Of a DNA stretch of 64,000 nucleotides, positions 54,358 to 63,390 are shown in pieces. The stretch covers positions 1,922,001 to 1,986,000 of the forward strand of contig NZ_LT799838.1 in NCBI RefSeq assembly GCF_900168255.1, written 5' to 3'. The position numbers were made by a program, and so were the translations under genes. Numbering within the stretch: position 1 is the stretch's first letter; each line of letters begins with the position of its first letter. A model generated the notes under the pieces. The model saw only the letters and a list, made by a program, of their open reading frames with translations. It searched no databases and was not told where the DNA came from. This DNA comes from Psychrobacter sp. DAB_AL43B. GTDB taxonomy: Bacteria > Pseudomonadota > Gammaproteobacteria > Pseudomonadales > Moraxellaceae.

Positions 54358-55620
54358 TTAATAACCTTTGTACGATAATTTTTCTTCAGGGTCATAGCCA
54401 TCATTTAACACGGCAATCAATTTTTCCATATCTTCAGGCATTGGCGTCATAACCTCAACATCCTCACCGGTCGTTGGATGGACAAAACCCAGCGTATAAG
54501 CATGCAATGCTTGGCGTGGAAAATTACTAATCGCTTGACGTTGCGCTTCTGTCAGACCTGAGCGCAATTGACGACGGCCACCGTAGACCCGATCACCCAC
54601 TATCGGATAGGTAATATGGCTCAAATGCACTCGAATTTGGTGAGTACGCCCAGTCTCAAGACCCACATCCAATAAACAATAATTGCCATTGAGCGCGGTC
54701 ACATTTAATAAGTGCGTGACTGCTTCACGCCCTGCCGTCATCACCGTCATTTTGGTACGCTGATTACGATGGCGACCAATCGGTGCATTGATAAGGCGAT
54801 GACGCAATAAGCTCGCTTGATCGCCTGCCACCACACACTGATAATGACGATAGACAGACTTATCTTTTAGCTGCTCCATCAGTGCCAGTTGCGCAGGCTT
54901 AGTCTTGCCAATCAGCAATAGCCCCGAAGTATCTTTATCAATCCGGTGTACCAAGCCTGCACGCGGTAGATGGTGCTGCTGCGGATAGTGATATAGTAGC
55001 GCATTGACCAAGGTGCCGGTTTGATTGCCCGCGCCAGGATGTACCACCATGCCCACAGGTTTATTGATGACCAATACATCGTCATCTTCATAGACCACGT
55101 CGATGTCGATATTTTCTGGCTGATCTTCACTGTGCTGCTGCAACGTCGTTGATAAATGCAAGACATCGCCTGCTTTGACACGGATTTTTGGTTTTTGCAC
55201 ACTACCGTTATAAAGCAAGCTGCCGTCAATAACCCAACCTTGCAGCTGGGCACGCGAAAAATCTGTAAATATTTTTGATGCCAATTTATCAATACGTAAA
55301 CCGGCTTCATCTTCTATCACCGTATGCGTGACATCAATAATAACGGGTATTGCCTGCCCCGCTATTGACGCTTCATCATCGCCGTGCTCATCTTCATCGT
55401 CATCTAATTCTTCATCCAGCTCTTTGTCAAGGTCGCCATCTAGCACTTCGTCATCGGATAAGCTATCGTCGTACATATGCTCATCAAAAGCTGTCTGATT
55501 GTCGTCAGGTAACTCACTATTATTTAAAACGTTATTTGGCATTGGTGACTCTTGTGCTGATGAATCAGTATCTAGCGATTGATTCGGTGGTAAATAGGTA
55601 GTCATAGCATCATTATTCAT
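54358..55620 (-). CDS. rluD: 23S rRNA pseudouridine synthase RluD, with acidic N-terminal extension
   Basis: RluD makes pseudouridines 1911, 1915 and 1917 in helix 69 of 23S rRNA. The core is normal: S4 domain (LRIDKLASKIFTDFSRAQLQ), VINKPVGMVVHPGAG, and the catalytic HRIDKDTSGLLLIGKT with the Asp nucleophile at about residue 225. At 420 residues it is about 95 longer than E. coli RluD (326); the excess is a strongly acidic tail over roughly residues 30-90 (runs such as LDKELDEELDDDEDEHGDDE). It is divergent from bamD and followed by pgeF, as in most gammaproteobacteria. Confidence 0.95.
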   Translation of the reverse strand: MNNDAMTTYLPPNQSLDTDSSAQESPMPNNVLNNSELPDDNQTAFDEHMYDDSLSDDEVLDGDLDKELDEELDDDEDEHGDDEASIAGQAIPVIIDVTHTVIEDEAGLRIDKLASKIFTDFSRAQLQGWVIDGSLLYNGSVQKPKIRVKAGDVLHLSTTLQQHSEDQPENIDIDVVYEDDDVLVINKPVGMVVHPGAGNQTGTLVNALLYHYPQQHHLPRAGLVHRIDKDTSGLLLIGKTKPAQLALMEQLKDKSVYRHYQCVVAGDQASLLRHRLINAPIGRHRNQRTKMTVMTAGREAVTHLLNVTALNGNYCLLDVGLETGRTHQIRVHLSHITYPIVGDRVYGGRRQLRSGLTEAQRQAISNFPRQALHAYTLGFVHPTTGEDVEVMTPMPEDMEKLIAVLNDGYDPEEKLSYKGY

Positions 55621-56396
55621 GGCGGATTCATATATGGCAAAGTCCCTGACGTTGTTCTGTAAGGAGACTTCATAAGAAAACTGGGTGGTGCTTACTGACT
55701 ATTAAAAACTGACCATTAAAAATAGGCATGGTCAAAAAATCAGAAGTGATATCGCCATAGTGTAACATGCTGAGCGTTCAAGCCCTATAAAAGCTGAGCG
55801 TTATCTAACATTTTATAATGCTCAATTGAGCTTTTATCATCCGCCGTTAACTCTCTAAAATATAACATTGCTGTAATTTACTGTATATTTGTCGATGTCA
55901 GCGATATTGGATATCGCTCGTTACAGCGGCTCATGCTAAACTATCGAGCGCAAGAGAAATGCGTAAAGCGCTTCAAGCTCGTAGTAGATGTAAAGTGCCA
56001 CTTAGTAAAATTAGTAAAAATTGTCGCTTGGTAAAAAAGTACTGCTTAATAAAAATAAGCAACGGTTGGAGCACCTAACTACAAAATAGATAACGAAAAA
56101 ATAGACGAAGCAAATGTTATTCTATAAAGTAAGCCATGTTTTGCTGTATGCTATGGCACTGTATTATTATCGGCCTGTTTTTATTGCAAGCATTGTATGA
56201 ACGCTTCTGGTTTGATTGATTTAATATATACCCTATCTCATTCAGCTGTTGTAATAACGATAACAGGTATGCTCGATAATTGGCATACTTAATAACAGAC
56301 CACTATTGATGCCCTGTGCATCGTTTTTTATCATCAATCTTAATATATAGTATGATAGCGTTACTGCTATTATACGTCTTGTGTCGGAGAAGAAGT
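55621..56396. other. 776-base divergent spacer between rluD and bamD
   Basis: No gene is seen. The frame can be read upstream of the bamD start to a GTG at 56316, but that is not a likely start. A loose stem, AAAAGCT with AGCTTTT enclosing GAGCGTTAT/ATAATGCTC, lies near 55788-55837; it could be an inefficient terminator or a leader hairpin. Confidence 0.5.
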
Positions 56397-57482
56397 ATGC
56401 AAGCTGTTGGCAATACGTTTATCAAACTGTCCTCAATCACCTTACTGGCCCTAAGTGTCAACTTGGTGGGTTGTCAAACGTTTAAAAACCTGACCGGCGG
56501 CAAAGACGTGGATGCGGTTGAAACTGCTGAGAAGTCAGAGCAAGGTTACTATAACAACGCCATTGCCCAGATTGATAAAGGTCGCTATACCCAAGCCGTC
56601 GAAGATTTGACCAACTTACGTACCTTTTATCCGACTGGACAATATGCTGAACAAGCATTGCTCGATATGATGTATGCACAATATGCAAGTGGTAAATACG
56701 AAACCGCAGCTGCCAGTGCAGATCAGTTTATCCGTCTATACCCTTCTAATCCGCAGGTCAGCTATGCCTACTATGTGCGCGGTGTGGCTAACATGCAAGG
56801 CTCGTCTGAAGGCCTAAAACTATTTAAGCTCAATCAAGCTGAACGTGATACCGCGTATTTGCGTATTGCCTTTGCAAACTTCCAAGAGCTTATCAATAAG
56901 TATCCGAACAGTCCTTATACGCCAGATGCTGCTCAGCGCATGACCTTTATCTATAACCAGTTTGCTGAAAGCGAGATGAGCGCTGCCAATTGGTATATTG
57001 AGCGCGAAGCTTATGTCGCGGCTGTCAATCGTGCAAAATGGGTCTTTCAATACTATCCACTCAGTGAATCCGTACCAGAAGCGATCGCCGTACTTGCTTA
57101 TAGTCATGAAAGATTGGGTCTAAATGATTTGGCAAAAGAGTATAAAACACTATTGCAAATTAATTATCCAAATTTACTAACTGCTGATGGACGCGTCAAG
57201 CTCGACACCAAACGTGACCGTAATTTGTTCAATAAATTAACCTTTGGGCAACTTAGCCGTTTTAACAAGGACACCTCAGTTGCTGAAGGCAATTACAACG
57301 GGGCGACCAAAACCCAAGTCATTCGTAATGCCAATCAATTAAGATTGCCGAGCGACAACGCTGCTGCCAATACAGCTGCGCCAACCAGCAATACTTCTCC
57401 GCTGCGTCTGACTGATGAAAATCGCCGTGTGCGCCTAGGTGCAGTTGAAAATGAAAGCATCGATATGACAGAGGGTAATTAA
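56397..57482 (+). CDS. bamD: Outer membrane assembly lipoprotein BamD, with C-terminal extension
   Basis: BamD is the essential lipoprotein of the beta-barrel assembly complex. The signal peptide ends in lipobox VNLVGC (Cys26), and the following five TPR-type repeats show the family marks ALLDMMYAQYASGKYE, SYAYYVRGVANM, PYTPDAAQRMTFIYNQ and EREAYVAAVNRAKWVFQYYP. At 361 residues it is about 115 longer than E. coli BamD (245); the extra part is a polar tail rich in Asn, Ala and Thr. GGAGA precedes ATG 56397. Divergent rluD-pgeF is the classical neighbour. Firm identity. Confidence 0.93.
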   Translation: MQAVGNTFIKLSSITLLALSVNLVGCQTFKNLTGGKDVDAVETAEKSEQGYYNNAIAQIDKGRYTQAVEDLTNLRTFYPTGQYAEQALLDMMYAQYASGKYETAAASADQFIRLYPSNPQVSYAYYVRGVANMQGSSEGLKLFKLNQAERDTAYLRIAFANFQELINKYPNSPYTPDAAQRMTFIYNQFAESEMSAANWYIEREAYVAAVNRAKWVFQYYPLSESVPEAIAVLAYSHERLGLNDLAKEYKTLLQINYPNLLTADGRVKLDTKRDRNLFNKLTFGQLSRFNKDTSVAEGNYNGATKTQVIRNANQLRLPSDNAAANTAAPTSNTSPLRLTDENRRVRLGAVENESIDMTEGN

Positions 57483-57520
57483 TCCTATTTCAGCATAAGT
57501 ATGCTGACAGACATCAACTA

Positions 57521-57556
57521 AAATAAGGTCAACGACATAGTTGGCCTTATTTTTTC
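57521..57556 (+). terminator. Terminator of bamD
   Basis: AAATAAGGTCAAC pairs with GTTGGCCTTATTT (one G-U) around a six-base loop, followed by TTTTCTGTTTTG. Confidence 0.9.
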
Positions 57557-57655
57557 TGTTTTGGTTTTTGCCTCATTGTTTTTATTCTATATTGCCTGCG
57601 TGCAATATTGGTTCTGCCTTAAAATAACGCACACCTATGGTAAACTGTTTTTCGT

Positions 57656-59815
57656 ATGAGTATCCCAAATCATATTCTTGAACAATTAAATAGCCAAGCT
57701 GACTTAATCAGTATCATTGGGCGTCATACCACGCTTAAACGTGCTGGTGCTGAGTATAAAGGCTGCTGCCCTTTTCATGGCGAAAAGTCGCCGTCTTTTT
57801 ATGTCAATCCACAAAAAAACATCTATCACTGCTTTGGCTGTAGTGTCGGTGGCAACGCCATCAGTTTTTTGCGTGATTATGAAAACTTAACGTTTATTGA
57901 AGCGGTCAACGAGCTATCAAAGCAGACGGGCATTGAGGTGCCAAAAGAAGAGCAACAAAACGTCAGTTATCAGCGCACTAAACCGCAACCAACTGTAAAA
58001 CCTGTACCGCAAGCGCCACCTAACTCCTCAATCGCTGCACAAATAACATCGAAGACTTCATCGGAAAACACACCGCCGGATTATGCGGAGCAATCGACTT
58101 ATACTGGCAGCAATAGCTACGAAGAATATCCACCGCCAGACGCTTACGACTCGGTGCCTTATCCAACGGATGCTTATGGTTCAGATTATCAAGGTGATGG
58201 CAGCTATCCGCCTGCATGGTTGACAGCCGGAGATGATATTGTAGGCTTGCACGGTAGTGACGCAGGTAATAGCAGTGACTTAAGTAATAACAGCGACAAT
58301 GAAGACGGCAATCTGTATGAGCTTTTAGAGAAAATTCAACAGTTTTATCAGCATAATCTCAGCATCCACCCTCATGCCAAGCATTATTTTTTATCGCGTG
58401 GTATTAGCGACGAAATCTTTGAAACTTTTGGTTTGGGCTATGCCCCCTTTGGTTGGCAGCATCTTGAGCATCAATTTCCGCAAGATATTCAAGGTTTAAA
58501 AGCGCTCGGCTTAGTACGTCGCTCAGAGTCCGGACGTGATTATGATTTGCTCCGTGATCGGGTCATTTTTCCGATTCGAGACAATCAAGGACGCACCATT
58601 GGCTTCGGCGGTCGTGCGCTTGATGATGAAGCGAAGCCCAAGTATATCAACTCGTCCGACTCGCCGGTCTTTCATAAGCAGCATGTGTTATACGGCTATT
58701 ATGAATCACGCCAGCAACGCGCCGATAGTTGGCTGGTGGTCGAAGGCTATATGGATGTCATTGCCCTTTACCAAGCAGGTATTTATGGAGCGATTGCTTC
58801 CATGGGCACGGCGATTAATGAGAGTCAGATATCACGGCTTTTAACGCTCAACCCTACCCTAACGTTAAGTTTTGATGGTGATAGTGCTGGACAAAAAGCG
58901 GCTTGGCGCACCCTTGAAGTTGCGCTACCTGTGCTGGCGGACGATAAAGAATTAAGGTTTTTGACACTGCCCAACAATCATGATCCTGATACCTTTATAA
59001 AAAGTCAGGGCGGCGATGCCATGCGTGAACAAATCGCTAACGCCATGCCGCTGTCACAATATATTTTTGCTTATTTAAGTGAGCGTTACGACTTAACCTT
59101 GGTAGAAGGTAAAGCCAAGCTCATGTCGCAAGTGCGCTCCTTGACCACCGCATTACCGAAAGGCAGTAGCTTTCGTTATCTGCTCAACAATGATATTTAC
59201 CAAAAGCTTGGCGGTAAGCGTAGTCAAAATATCGAGGCCAAAGACGCGCTGCTAGATTTTGATGGTGAGATGACCATCAGTCAGCAATTGCAGCTGTGCT
59301 TTTTATTCCAGCCGCGCGCCTTGATTGATGATCCTATCGAGTCGATTTGGCAGCAAGCCGGTATTCATGAATTACATCTACCTGCGCATATAAAGCAAAA
59401 AGCGTCTGCCGATACATTGCGCCCACTCGCGTGGGAGGACTTACAAGATAGTGCTTTGCTCGATATCGTCAGCACGATTAAGCGCTGTCTCAACTATTTA
59501 CCTAAAGATGCCAACGCGGCGGCGCATTTTATCTTATCAAATGTCAAACCACTGACCCAAGAGATGCTTAGCCGCGATTGGGGCAGTTTTTATAAAGCCT
59601 TAACCACACGTAATATCTTAAGTCTTGATGGTTTAGTCGAAGGATTGGTCAGTCAGCTTATCGAACGCCATATGAAGAAAAAGATACAGGATTTGGTCAA
59701 GAACCCCGATAATATAAAACTGGCGATTGTCCGTAAACAATCACAGTTATTAAATGACTGGTTACGCGCGCAGCAAGCGGAGCAATCAGCACAAATGGCG
59801 ACGGTTAAATCTTAA
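57656..59815 (+). CDS. dnaG: DNA primase with an enlarged N-terminal linker
   Basis: DnaG lays the RNA primers for chromosome replication. The CHC2 zinc finger is at residues 38-62 (CPFHGEKSPSF with Cys38 and His41, then YHCFGC with Cys59 and Cys62). The catalytic Toprim domain has VVEGYMDVIALYQAG (about 362) and LSFDGDSAGQKAAW (about 405). The protein is 719 residues against 581 in E. coli; most of the excess is a low-complexity linker (about residues 105-220) rich in Pro, Ser, Asp and Tyr between the zinc finger and polymerase domain. The C-terminal helicase-binding domain is present. The start has no clear Shine-Dalgarno. rpsU, the usual upstream partner, is absent; bamD precedes it. Confidence 0.97.
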   Translation: MSIPNHILEQLNSQADLISIIGRHTTLKRAGAEYKGCCPFHGEKSPSFYVNPQKNIYHCFGCSVGGNAISFLRDYENLTFIEAVNELSKQTGIEVPKEEQQNVSYQRTKPQPTVKPVPQAPPNSSIAAQITSKTSSENTPPDYAEQSTYTGSNSYEEYPPPDAYDSVPYPTDAYGSDYQGDGSYPPAWLTAGDDIVGLHGSDAGNSSDLSNNSDNEDGNLYELLEKIQQFYQHNLSIHPHAKHYFLSRGISDEIFETFGLGYAPFGWQHLEHQFPQDIQGLKALGLVRRSESGRDYDLLRDRVIFPIRDNQGRTIGFGGRALDDEAKPKYINSSDSPVFHKQHVLYGYYESRQQRADSWLVVEGYMDVIALYQAGIYGAIASMGTAINESQISRLLTLNPTLTLSFDGDSAGQKAAWRTLEVALPVLADDKELRFLTLPNNHDPDTFIKSQGGDAMREQIANAMPLSQYIFAYLSERYDLTLVEGKAKLMSQVRSLTTALPKGSSFRYLLNNDIYQKLGGKRSQNIEAKDALLDFDGEMTISQQLQLCFLFQPRALIDDPIESIWQQAGIHELHLPAHIKQKASADTLRPLAWEDLQDSALLDIVSTIKRCLNYLPKDANAAAHFILSNVKPLTQEMLSRDWGSFYKALTTRNILSLDGLVEGLVSQLIERHMKKKIQDLVKNPDNIKLAIVRKQSQLLNDWLRAQQAEQSAQMATVKS

Positions 59816-60316
59816 TATTTACCCTTGGTTTTTATTTATCAAGAAGCAACCCTTTAAAAGCATAGCGGTTGCCCCCACTATGAATCAATATACCCAGTAG
59901 TCAAAGCCGACCTTAAAAGAGTGTTAAACACTCAACTGATGGTAAATAATCAGTAAAAAACAGTCGGTAGATATCACTACCTCGTGCTTGGTTACTACGG
60001 TCTGTGTTAAACTGTGTCGCTATATATTTATAGCACTGCTTGATGAATGACGACAAGCCCGCATGATTGAGCACAATTTTAGGTATAAGTTTTTTAACCA
60101 GCATTTTTTAATGATGAGTTTTTAGGTATTACTATTTTGAAGTCTTTTTAGCGTTACTAATTTTTTGCCGTTTTTTGGCACTGTGATTGTAGTATTTTGA
60201 GCCTTTATTCATATCCACTCATTTTTGTTATTATTGACAACCTTTACGCCCTATTTTGATGAATCGATTGATTACATCAACGCACCGAGCGAGCGATAGC
60301 AAGTCACAATATAAAA
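59816..60316. other. 501-base spacer between dnaG and rpoD
   Basis: No gene is seen. A TTGACA at 60234-60239, followed by TGATGA or TTTGAT around 15-17 bases on, is a possible promoter for rpoD. The rest is AT-rich. Confidence 0.5.
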
Positions 60317-62257
60317 ATGTCCGATGCAAGTAAGCGAGTATTTATGAACGATAAGTCAGTTTCTAAGTCCACATCTCAACTGGCCACCTTAATCCAAATG
60401 GGTAAAGAGCAAGGGTACTTAACCTATGCTGAGGTGAATGACCAACTCCCCGACTCTATCACTGAAAGTGATCAGATCGAAGATATCGTACAAATGCTAA
60501 CGGACGTTGGCATTAAAATTTTTGAATCTGCTCCAGACGCCGATGACATCTTGATGAACGATGAGTCAAGCGATGATGAGTCAGCAGCAGATGAGGCAGC
60601 AGCCGTATTAGCAGCAGTTGAGACCGATCCTGGTCGTACGACTGACCCTGTGCGTATGTATATGCGCGAAATGGGTACCGTTGATCTACTAACTCGTGAA
60701 GGCGAGATTGTTATTGCCAAACGTATCGAAGAAGGTATTCGTGATGTACAGCATGCGATGTCTTACTGGCCAGGTACGGTACAGTTCGTCCTTGACGAGT
60801 ATCAAAAAGTACAAGATGGCGACAAGAAGCTCTCTGACGTCATCACCGGTTTTCTAGATCCTGAAACCGAAGCAGACAAAATCGCTGCCCAAGAGGCAAA
60901 AGAGGCTGCGAAAGAAGAAAGAGAACGCATCAAAGAAGAAAAAGAAAATCCGCCTGTTATCAAAGCAAAAGCCAAAGCGGCGCGCGATGATGATGACGAG
61001 GACGAAGACGAAACTGAAGAAGAAGCCGAAGAAGAAACCAGCGGTATCGATCCAGAAGAAGTACGCTTACGTCTAGAAGAGATCGAAAATCTATTTATCA
61101 AAGCCAAACAAGCCTTGCTTGATTATGGTCGTGGTAGCACAGAAGCTGATGAAGCCTACGAGCAACTTGCTGTACGCTTTATGATGCTAAAACTGAACAA
61201 TCGCCTATCAGATCAAGTAATGGCGATTATGCATGATGTCTATGATGATGTGCGTAAGCAAGAGCGTCAAATCATGCGTTTGGTCATTCGCCGTGGTCGT
61301 ATGCCGCGTGAAGAGTTCCGTAAAACCTTCCCTAGTAATGAAACCAACGTCGATTGGTTGATTGAGCGTATCAAAGGCAAGCCTGCATTTGCTGGCACCT
61401 TAGAAAAAGTCACCGACGACGTTATTTTATTACAGCGTAAGATTCTTGATTACGAGCAGCAGCTCGATATGAAAATCCACGACATGAAAGATGTGGCGCG
61501 CCGTATGGCTATCGGTGAAGCAAAGGCTCGCCGTGCCAAAAAAGAGATGGTCGAAGCTAACCTACGTCTGGTTATCTCTATTGCGAAAAAATATACCAAC
61601 CGTGGTCTACAGTTCTTGGATCTCATTCAAGAAGGTAATATTGGTCTGATGAAAGCGGTTGATAAATTTGAATATCGCCGTGGTTACAAGTTCTCAACCT
61701 ATGCCACATGGTGGATTCGTCAAGCAATTACCCGCTCTATCGCTGACCAAGCGCGCACCATTCGTATTCCTGTGCATATGATTGAGACAATTAACAAAAT
61801 CAACCGTGTCTCACGTCAATTGCTACAAGAAATGGGACGCGAGCCGACGCCTGAAGAATTAGGCGAACGCTTAGAGATGGACGAAGTTAAAGTCCGTAAA
61901 GTGCTAAAAATTGCCAAGGAGCCTATCTCAATGGAGACGCCAATCGGTGATGATGAAGACTCGCACCTAGGTGATTTCATCGAAGATGGTACTATCTCAA
62001 GCCCTGTTGACGATGCGACAGCTGCAGGTCTGCGTGAAGCCACTCGTGATGTGCTTAGCAACCTGACTGAACGTGAAGCGCGCGTGCTAAAAATGCGCTT
62101 CGGTATCGATATGCCAACCGATCATACTCTAGAGGAAGTCGGTAAGCAGTTTGATGTAACGCGTGAGCGTATTCGTCAGATTGAAGCAAAAGCGCTACGC
62201 AAATTACGTCATCCTTCACGTTCTGAGCATTTACGCTCTTTCCTTGAAAATGACTAA
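60317..62257 (+). CDS. rpoD: RNA polymerase primary sigma factor RpoD (sigma 70)
   Basis: The 646-residue housekeeping sigma factor. Region 1.1 is followed by region 1.2 ([20 protein letters not shown]), a non-conserved acidic insert ([17 protein letters not shown], near residue 225), core regions 2.1-2.4 ([39 protein letters not shown], split here: [15 protein letters not shown]), region 3 and region 4.2 ([30 protein letters not shown], with the helix-turn-helix [15 protein letters not shown]). Start could be ATG 60317 or ATG 60344; neither has a strong ribosome binding site. dnaG-rpoD order is the conserved macromolecular synthesis arrangement. Confidence 0.97.
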   Translation: MSDASKRVFMNDKSVSKSTSQLATLIQMGKEQGYLTYAEVNDQLPDSITESDQIEDIVQMLTDVGIKIFESAPDADDILMNDESSDDESAADEAAAVLAAVETDPGRTTDPVRMYMREMGTVDLLTREGEIVIAKRIEEGIRDVQHAMSYWPGTVQFVLDEYQKVQDGDKKLSDVITGFLDPETEADKIAAQEAKEAAKEERERIKEEKENPPVIKAKAKAARDDDDEDEDETEEEAEEETSGIDPEEVRLRLEEIENLFIKAKQALLDYGRGSTEADEAYEQLAVRFMMLKLNNRLSDQVMAIMHDVYDDVRKQERQIMRLVIRRGRMPREEFRKTFPSNETNVDWLIERIKGKPAFAGTLEKVTDDVILLQRKILDYEQQLDMKIHDMKDVARRMAIGEAKARRAKKEMVEANLRLVISIAKKYTNRGLQFLDLIQEGNIGLMKAVDKFEYRRGYKFSTYATWWIRQAITRSIADQARTIRIPVHMIETINKINRVSRQLLQEMGREPTPEELGERLEMDEVKVRKVLKIAKEPISMETPIGDDEDSHLGDFIEDGTISSPVDDATAAGLREATRDVLSNLTEREARVLKMRFGIDMPTDHTLEEVGKQFDVTRERIRQIEAKALRKLRHPSRSEHLRSFLEND

Positions 62258-62350
62258 TTTTAGAAATCTACTTTATAAAAACCAGCTTCTTGAAAATAGC
62301 TGACTTAGACCATATAAAGTAGACAAGACGTTATTAAGCAAAATATTATC

Positions 62351-62378
62351 AAAAAGCTGAGCGAGTCTCAGCTTTTTT
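62351..62378 (+). terminator. Terminator of rpoD
   Basis: AAAAAGCTGAG pairs perfectly with CTCAGCTTTTT around the five-base loop CGAGT. Confidence 0.92.
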
Positions 62379-62435
62379 GTGCTTTACTTAAGCGCCAATA
62401 TTTGACCCTATTCAATAAAAAATAAGGACAACATC

Positions 62436-62861
62436 ATGAGCGATGACCCAAAAGACACTACCAATCAAAACTTCAGCAATCAAAATTCAAGCAAGAAAAA
62501 TAACAACCAACAAGAGCAAGTGACTAAAAAAGAGGTCAACATCGGCGAGTTGGTCAATGATATCGATAACATCAAAGGTAAAAAAACTGACGTACAAAAC
62601 CCTGAGCTTTGGGAATTCCCAATGAACTATCCCTTGAGTATCATTGGTCATGAAGGCGAGCACGACAGCTTATTGAATGAGGTGAAGCTCATCCTTGGTA
62701 GCCAATTTCCAGAATTTGATTTGGCATCTACAGAAGTCAGGCCTTCAAAAACCGGTCGCTTTCATTCGGTGCGTGTCAACTTGTATTTAACCAATGTTGA
62801 GCAAGTAAATATCTTATATGCCGCACTTGATAGCGCAAAAACGGTACGTATGGTCGTATAA
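62436..62861 (+). CDS. YbeD/DUF493 family protein
   Basis: A 141-residue protein. The last 90 residues are a DUF493 (YbeD-like) ferredoxin-fold domain: LWEFPMNYPLSIIGHEGE, SLLNEVKLILGSQFPEF and RFHSVRVNLYLTNVEQVNILYAAL (in part). The family is thought to be regulatory, with ACT-like fold, and often lies beside lipoate genes (lipB, lipA), which are not here. The first 50 residues are a low-complexity Asn/Gln/Lys-rich tail absent from E. coli YbeD (87 residues). AAGGA seven bases before the ATG supports the start. Confidence 0.9.
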   Translation: MSDDPKDTTNQNFSNQNSSKKNNNQQEQVTKKEVNIGELVNDIDNIKGKKTDVQNPELWEFPMNYPLSIIGHEGEHDSLLNEVKLILGSQFPEFDLASTEVRPSKTGRFHSVRVNLYLTNVEQVNILYAALDSAKTVRMVV

Positions 62862-62905
62862 TCACGCTGATATTCATTTAGAAAAAACCAGCACCTTTTT
62901 CGTCC

Positions 62906-62936
62906 AAATCGTCACTCATATGGGTGGCGATTTTTT
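62906..62936 (+). terminator. Terminator of the YbeD-like gene
   Basis: ATCGTCAC pairs with GTGGCGAT (one G-U) around an eight-base loop, followed by six T. Confidence 0.82.
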
Positions 62937-63167
62937 GTTGTCTAGGGTACAATCATCACCCGAAATATGCATCACATGACGGCGACTCTTGCTGGTCAAT
63001 TGACCAAACCATAAAAAGCAAATTCGCGCCTTTTTTTACAAAACTTTTATTATTTTTATCATTGCCGTCTAACCCTTATCCCATCGTCCTTTGCCAAAAT
63101 TTGAACACGTTGCAACCTCTGAGCAACATAGTTTGATACTAAAATCAATATAGCATTTTCAAAATTT

Positions 63168-63183
63168 TCCCGCTATATTGTGT
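63168..63183 (+). promoter_or_regulatory. NrdR-like box 1
   Basis: TCCCGCTATATTGTGT matches 12 of 16 positions of the palindromic NrdR box ACACTATATATTGTGT as I know it. It lies 32 bases, centre to centre, from box 2, the three-turn spacing typical of paired NrdR sites. Confidence 0.7.
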
Positions 63184-63199
63184 CCACCTACTAACAAAT

Positions 63200-63215
63200 A
63201 CGCTATATGTAGTGC
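63200..63215 (+). promoter_or_regulatory. NrdR-like box 2
   Basis: ACGCTATATGTAGTGC matches 12 of 16 positions of the NrdR consensus and probably overlaps the nrdA promoter, TATATG being a possible -10. Confidence 0.7.
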
Positions 63216-63330
63216 TCAGTGATTTAATGTATCACTCTGAGCAGAGGCAGCTTTTTGCCTAAAAAAACACTCTGCCATGACAGAGTGTTATAGCGTCATA
63301 AAGAATGCCTGCCGGTTATACGCCGTGCAG
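63213..63330 (+). promoter_or_regulatory. Structured leader of nrdA: four consecutive stem-loops
   Basis: Stem-loops in a row: TGCTCAG-TGAT with ATCA-CTCTGAGCA (63213-63243, a two-base bulge), AGGCA/TGCCT (63245-63260), AACACTCTG/CAGAGTGTT (63266-63289, perfect 9 bp) and CTGCCGG with CCG-T-GCAG (63309-63330, one bulge). They directly follow NrdR-like box 2. No known riboswitch class is recognised; it lacks the cobalamin-box pattern. Confidence 0.55.
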
Positions 63331-63390
63331 CATCACTATAAATCATTAAATCATTAAATAATTAACAAGCAATCAACTTACGAGGTCAGC

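Larger units (their letters stand above)
62862..63390. other. 529-base spacer and leader upstream of nrdA
   Basis: No gene is seen. It holds the terminator of the YbeD-like gene, two NrdR-like boxes and four consecutive stem-loops before nrdA, each listed separately. A 70-codon frame at 62924 is not supported. Confidence 0.65.

Noticed and set aside
56316..56396. GTG start for bamD
   Set aside because: It places a second hydrophobic stretch before the lipoprotein signal; ATG 56397 has GGAGA and gives a normal lipobox distance.
60802..61107. 101-codon Ser-rich open frame on the minus strand within rpoD
   Set aside because: Shadow of the acidic Glu/Asp codons of sigma 70; no protein features.
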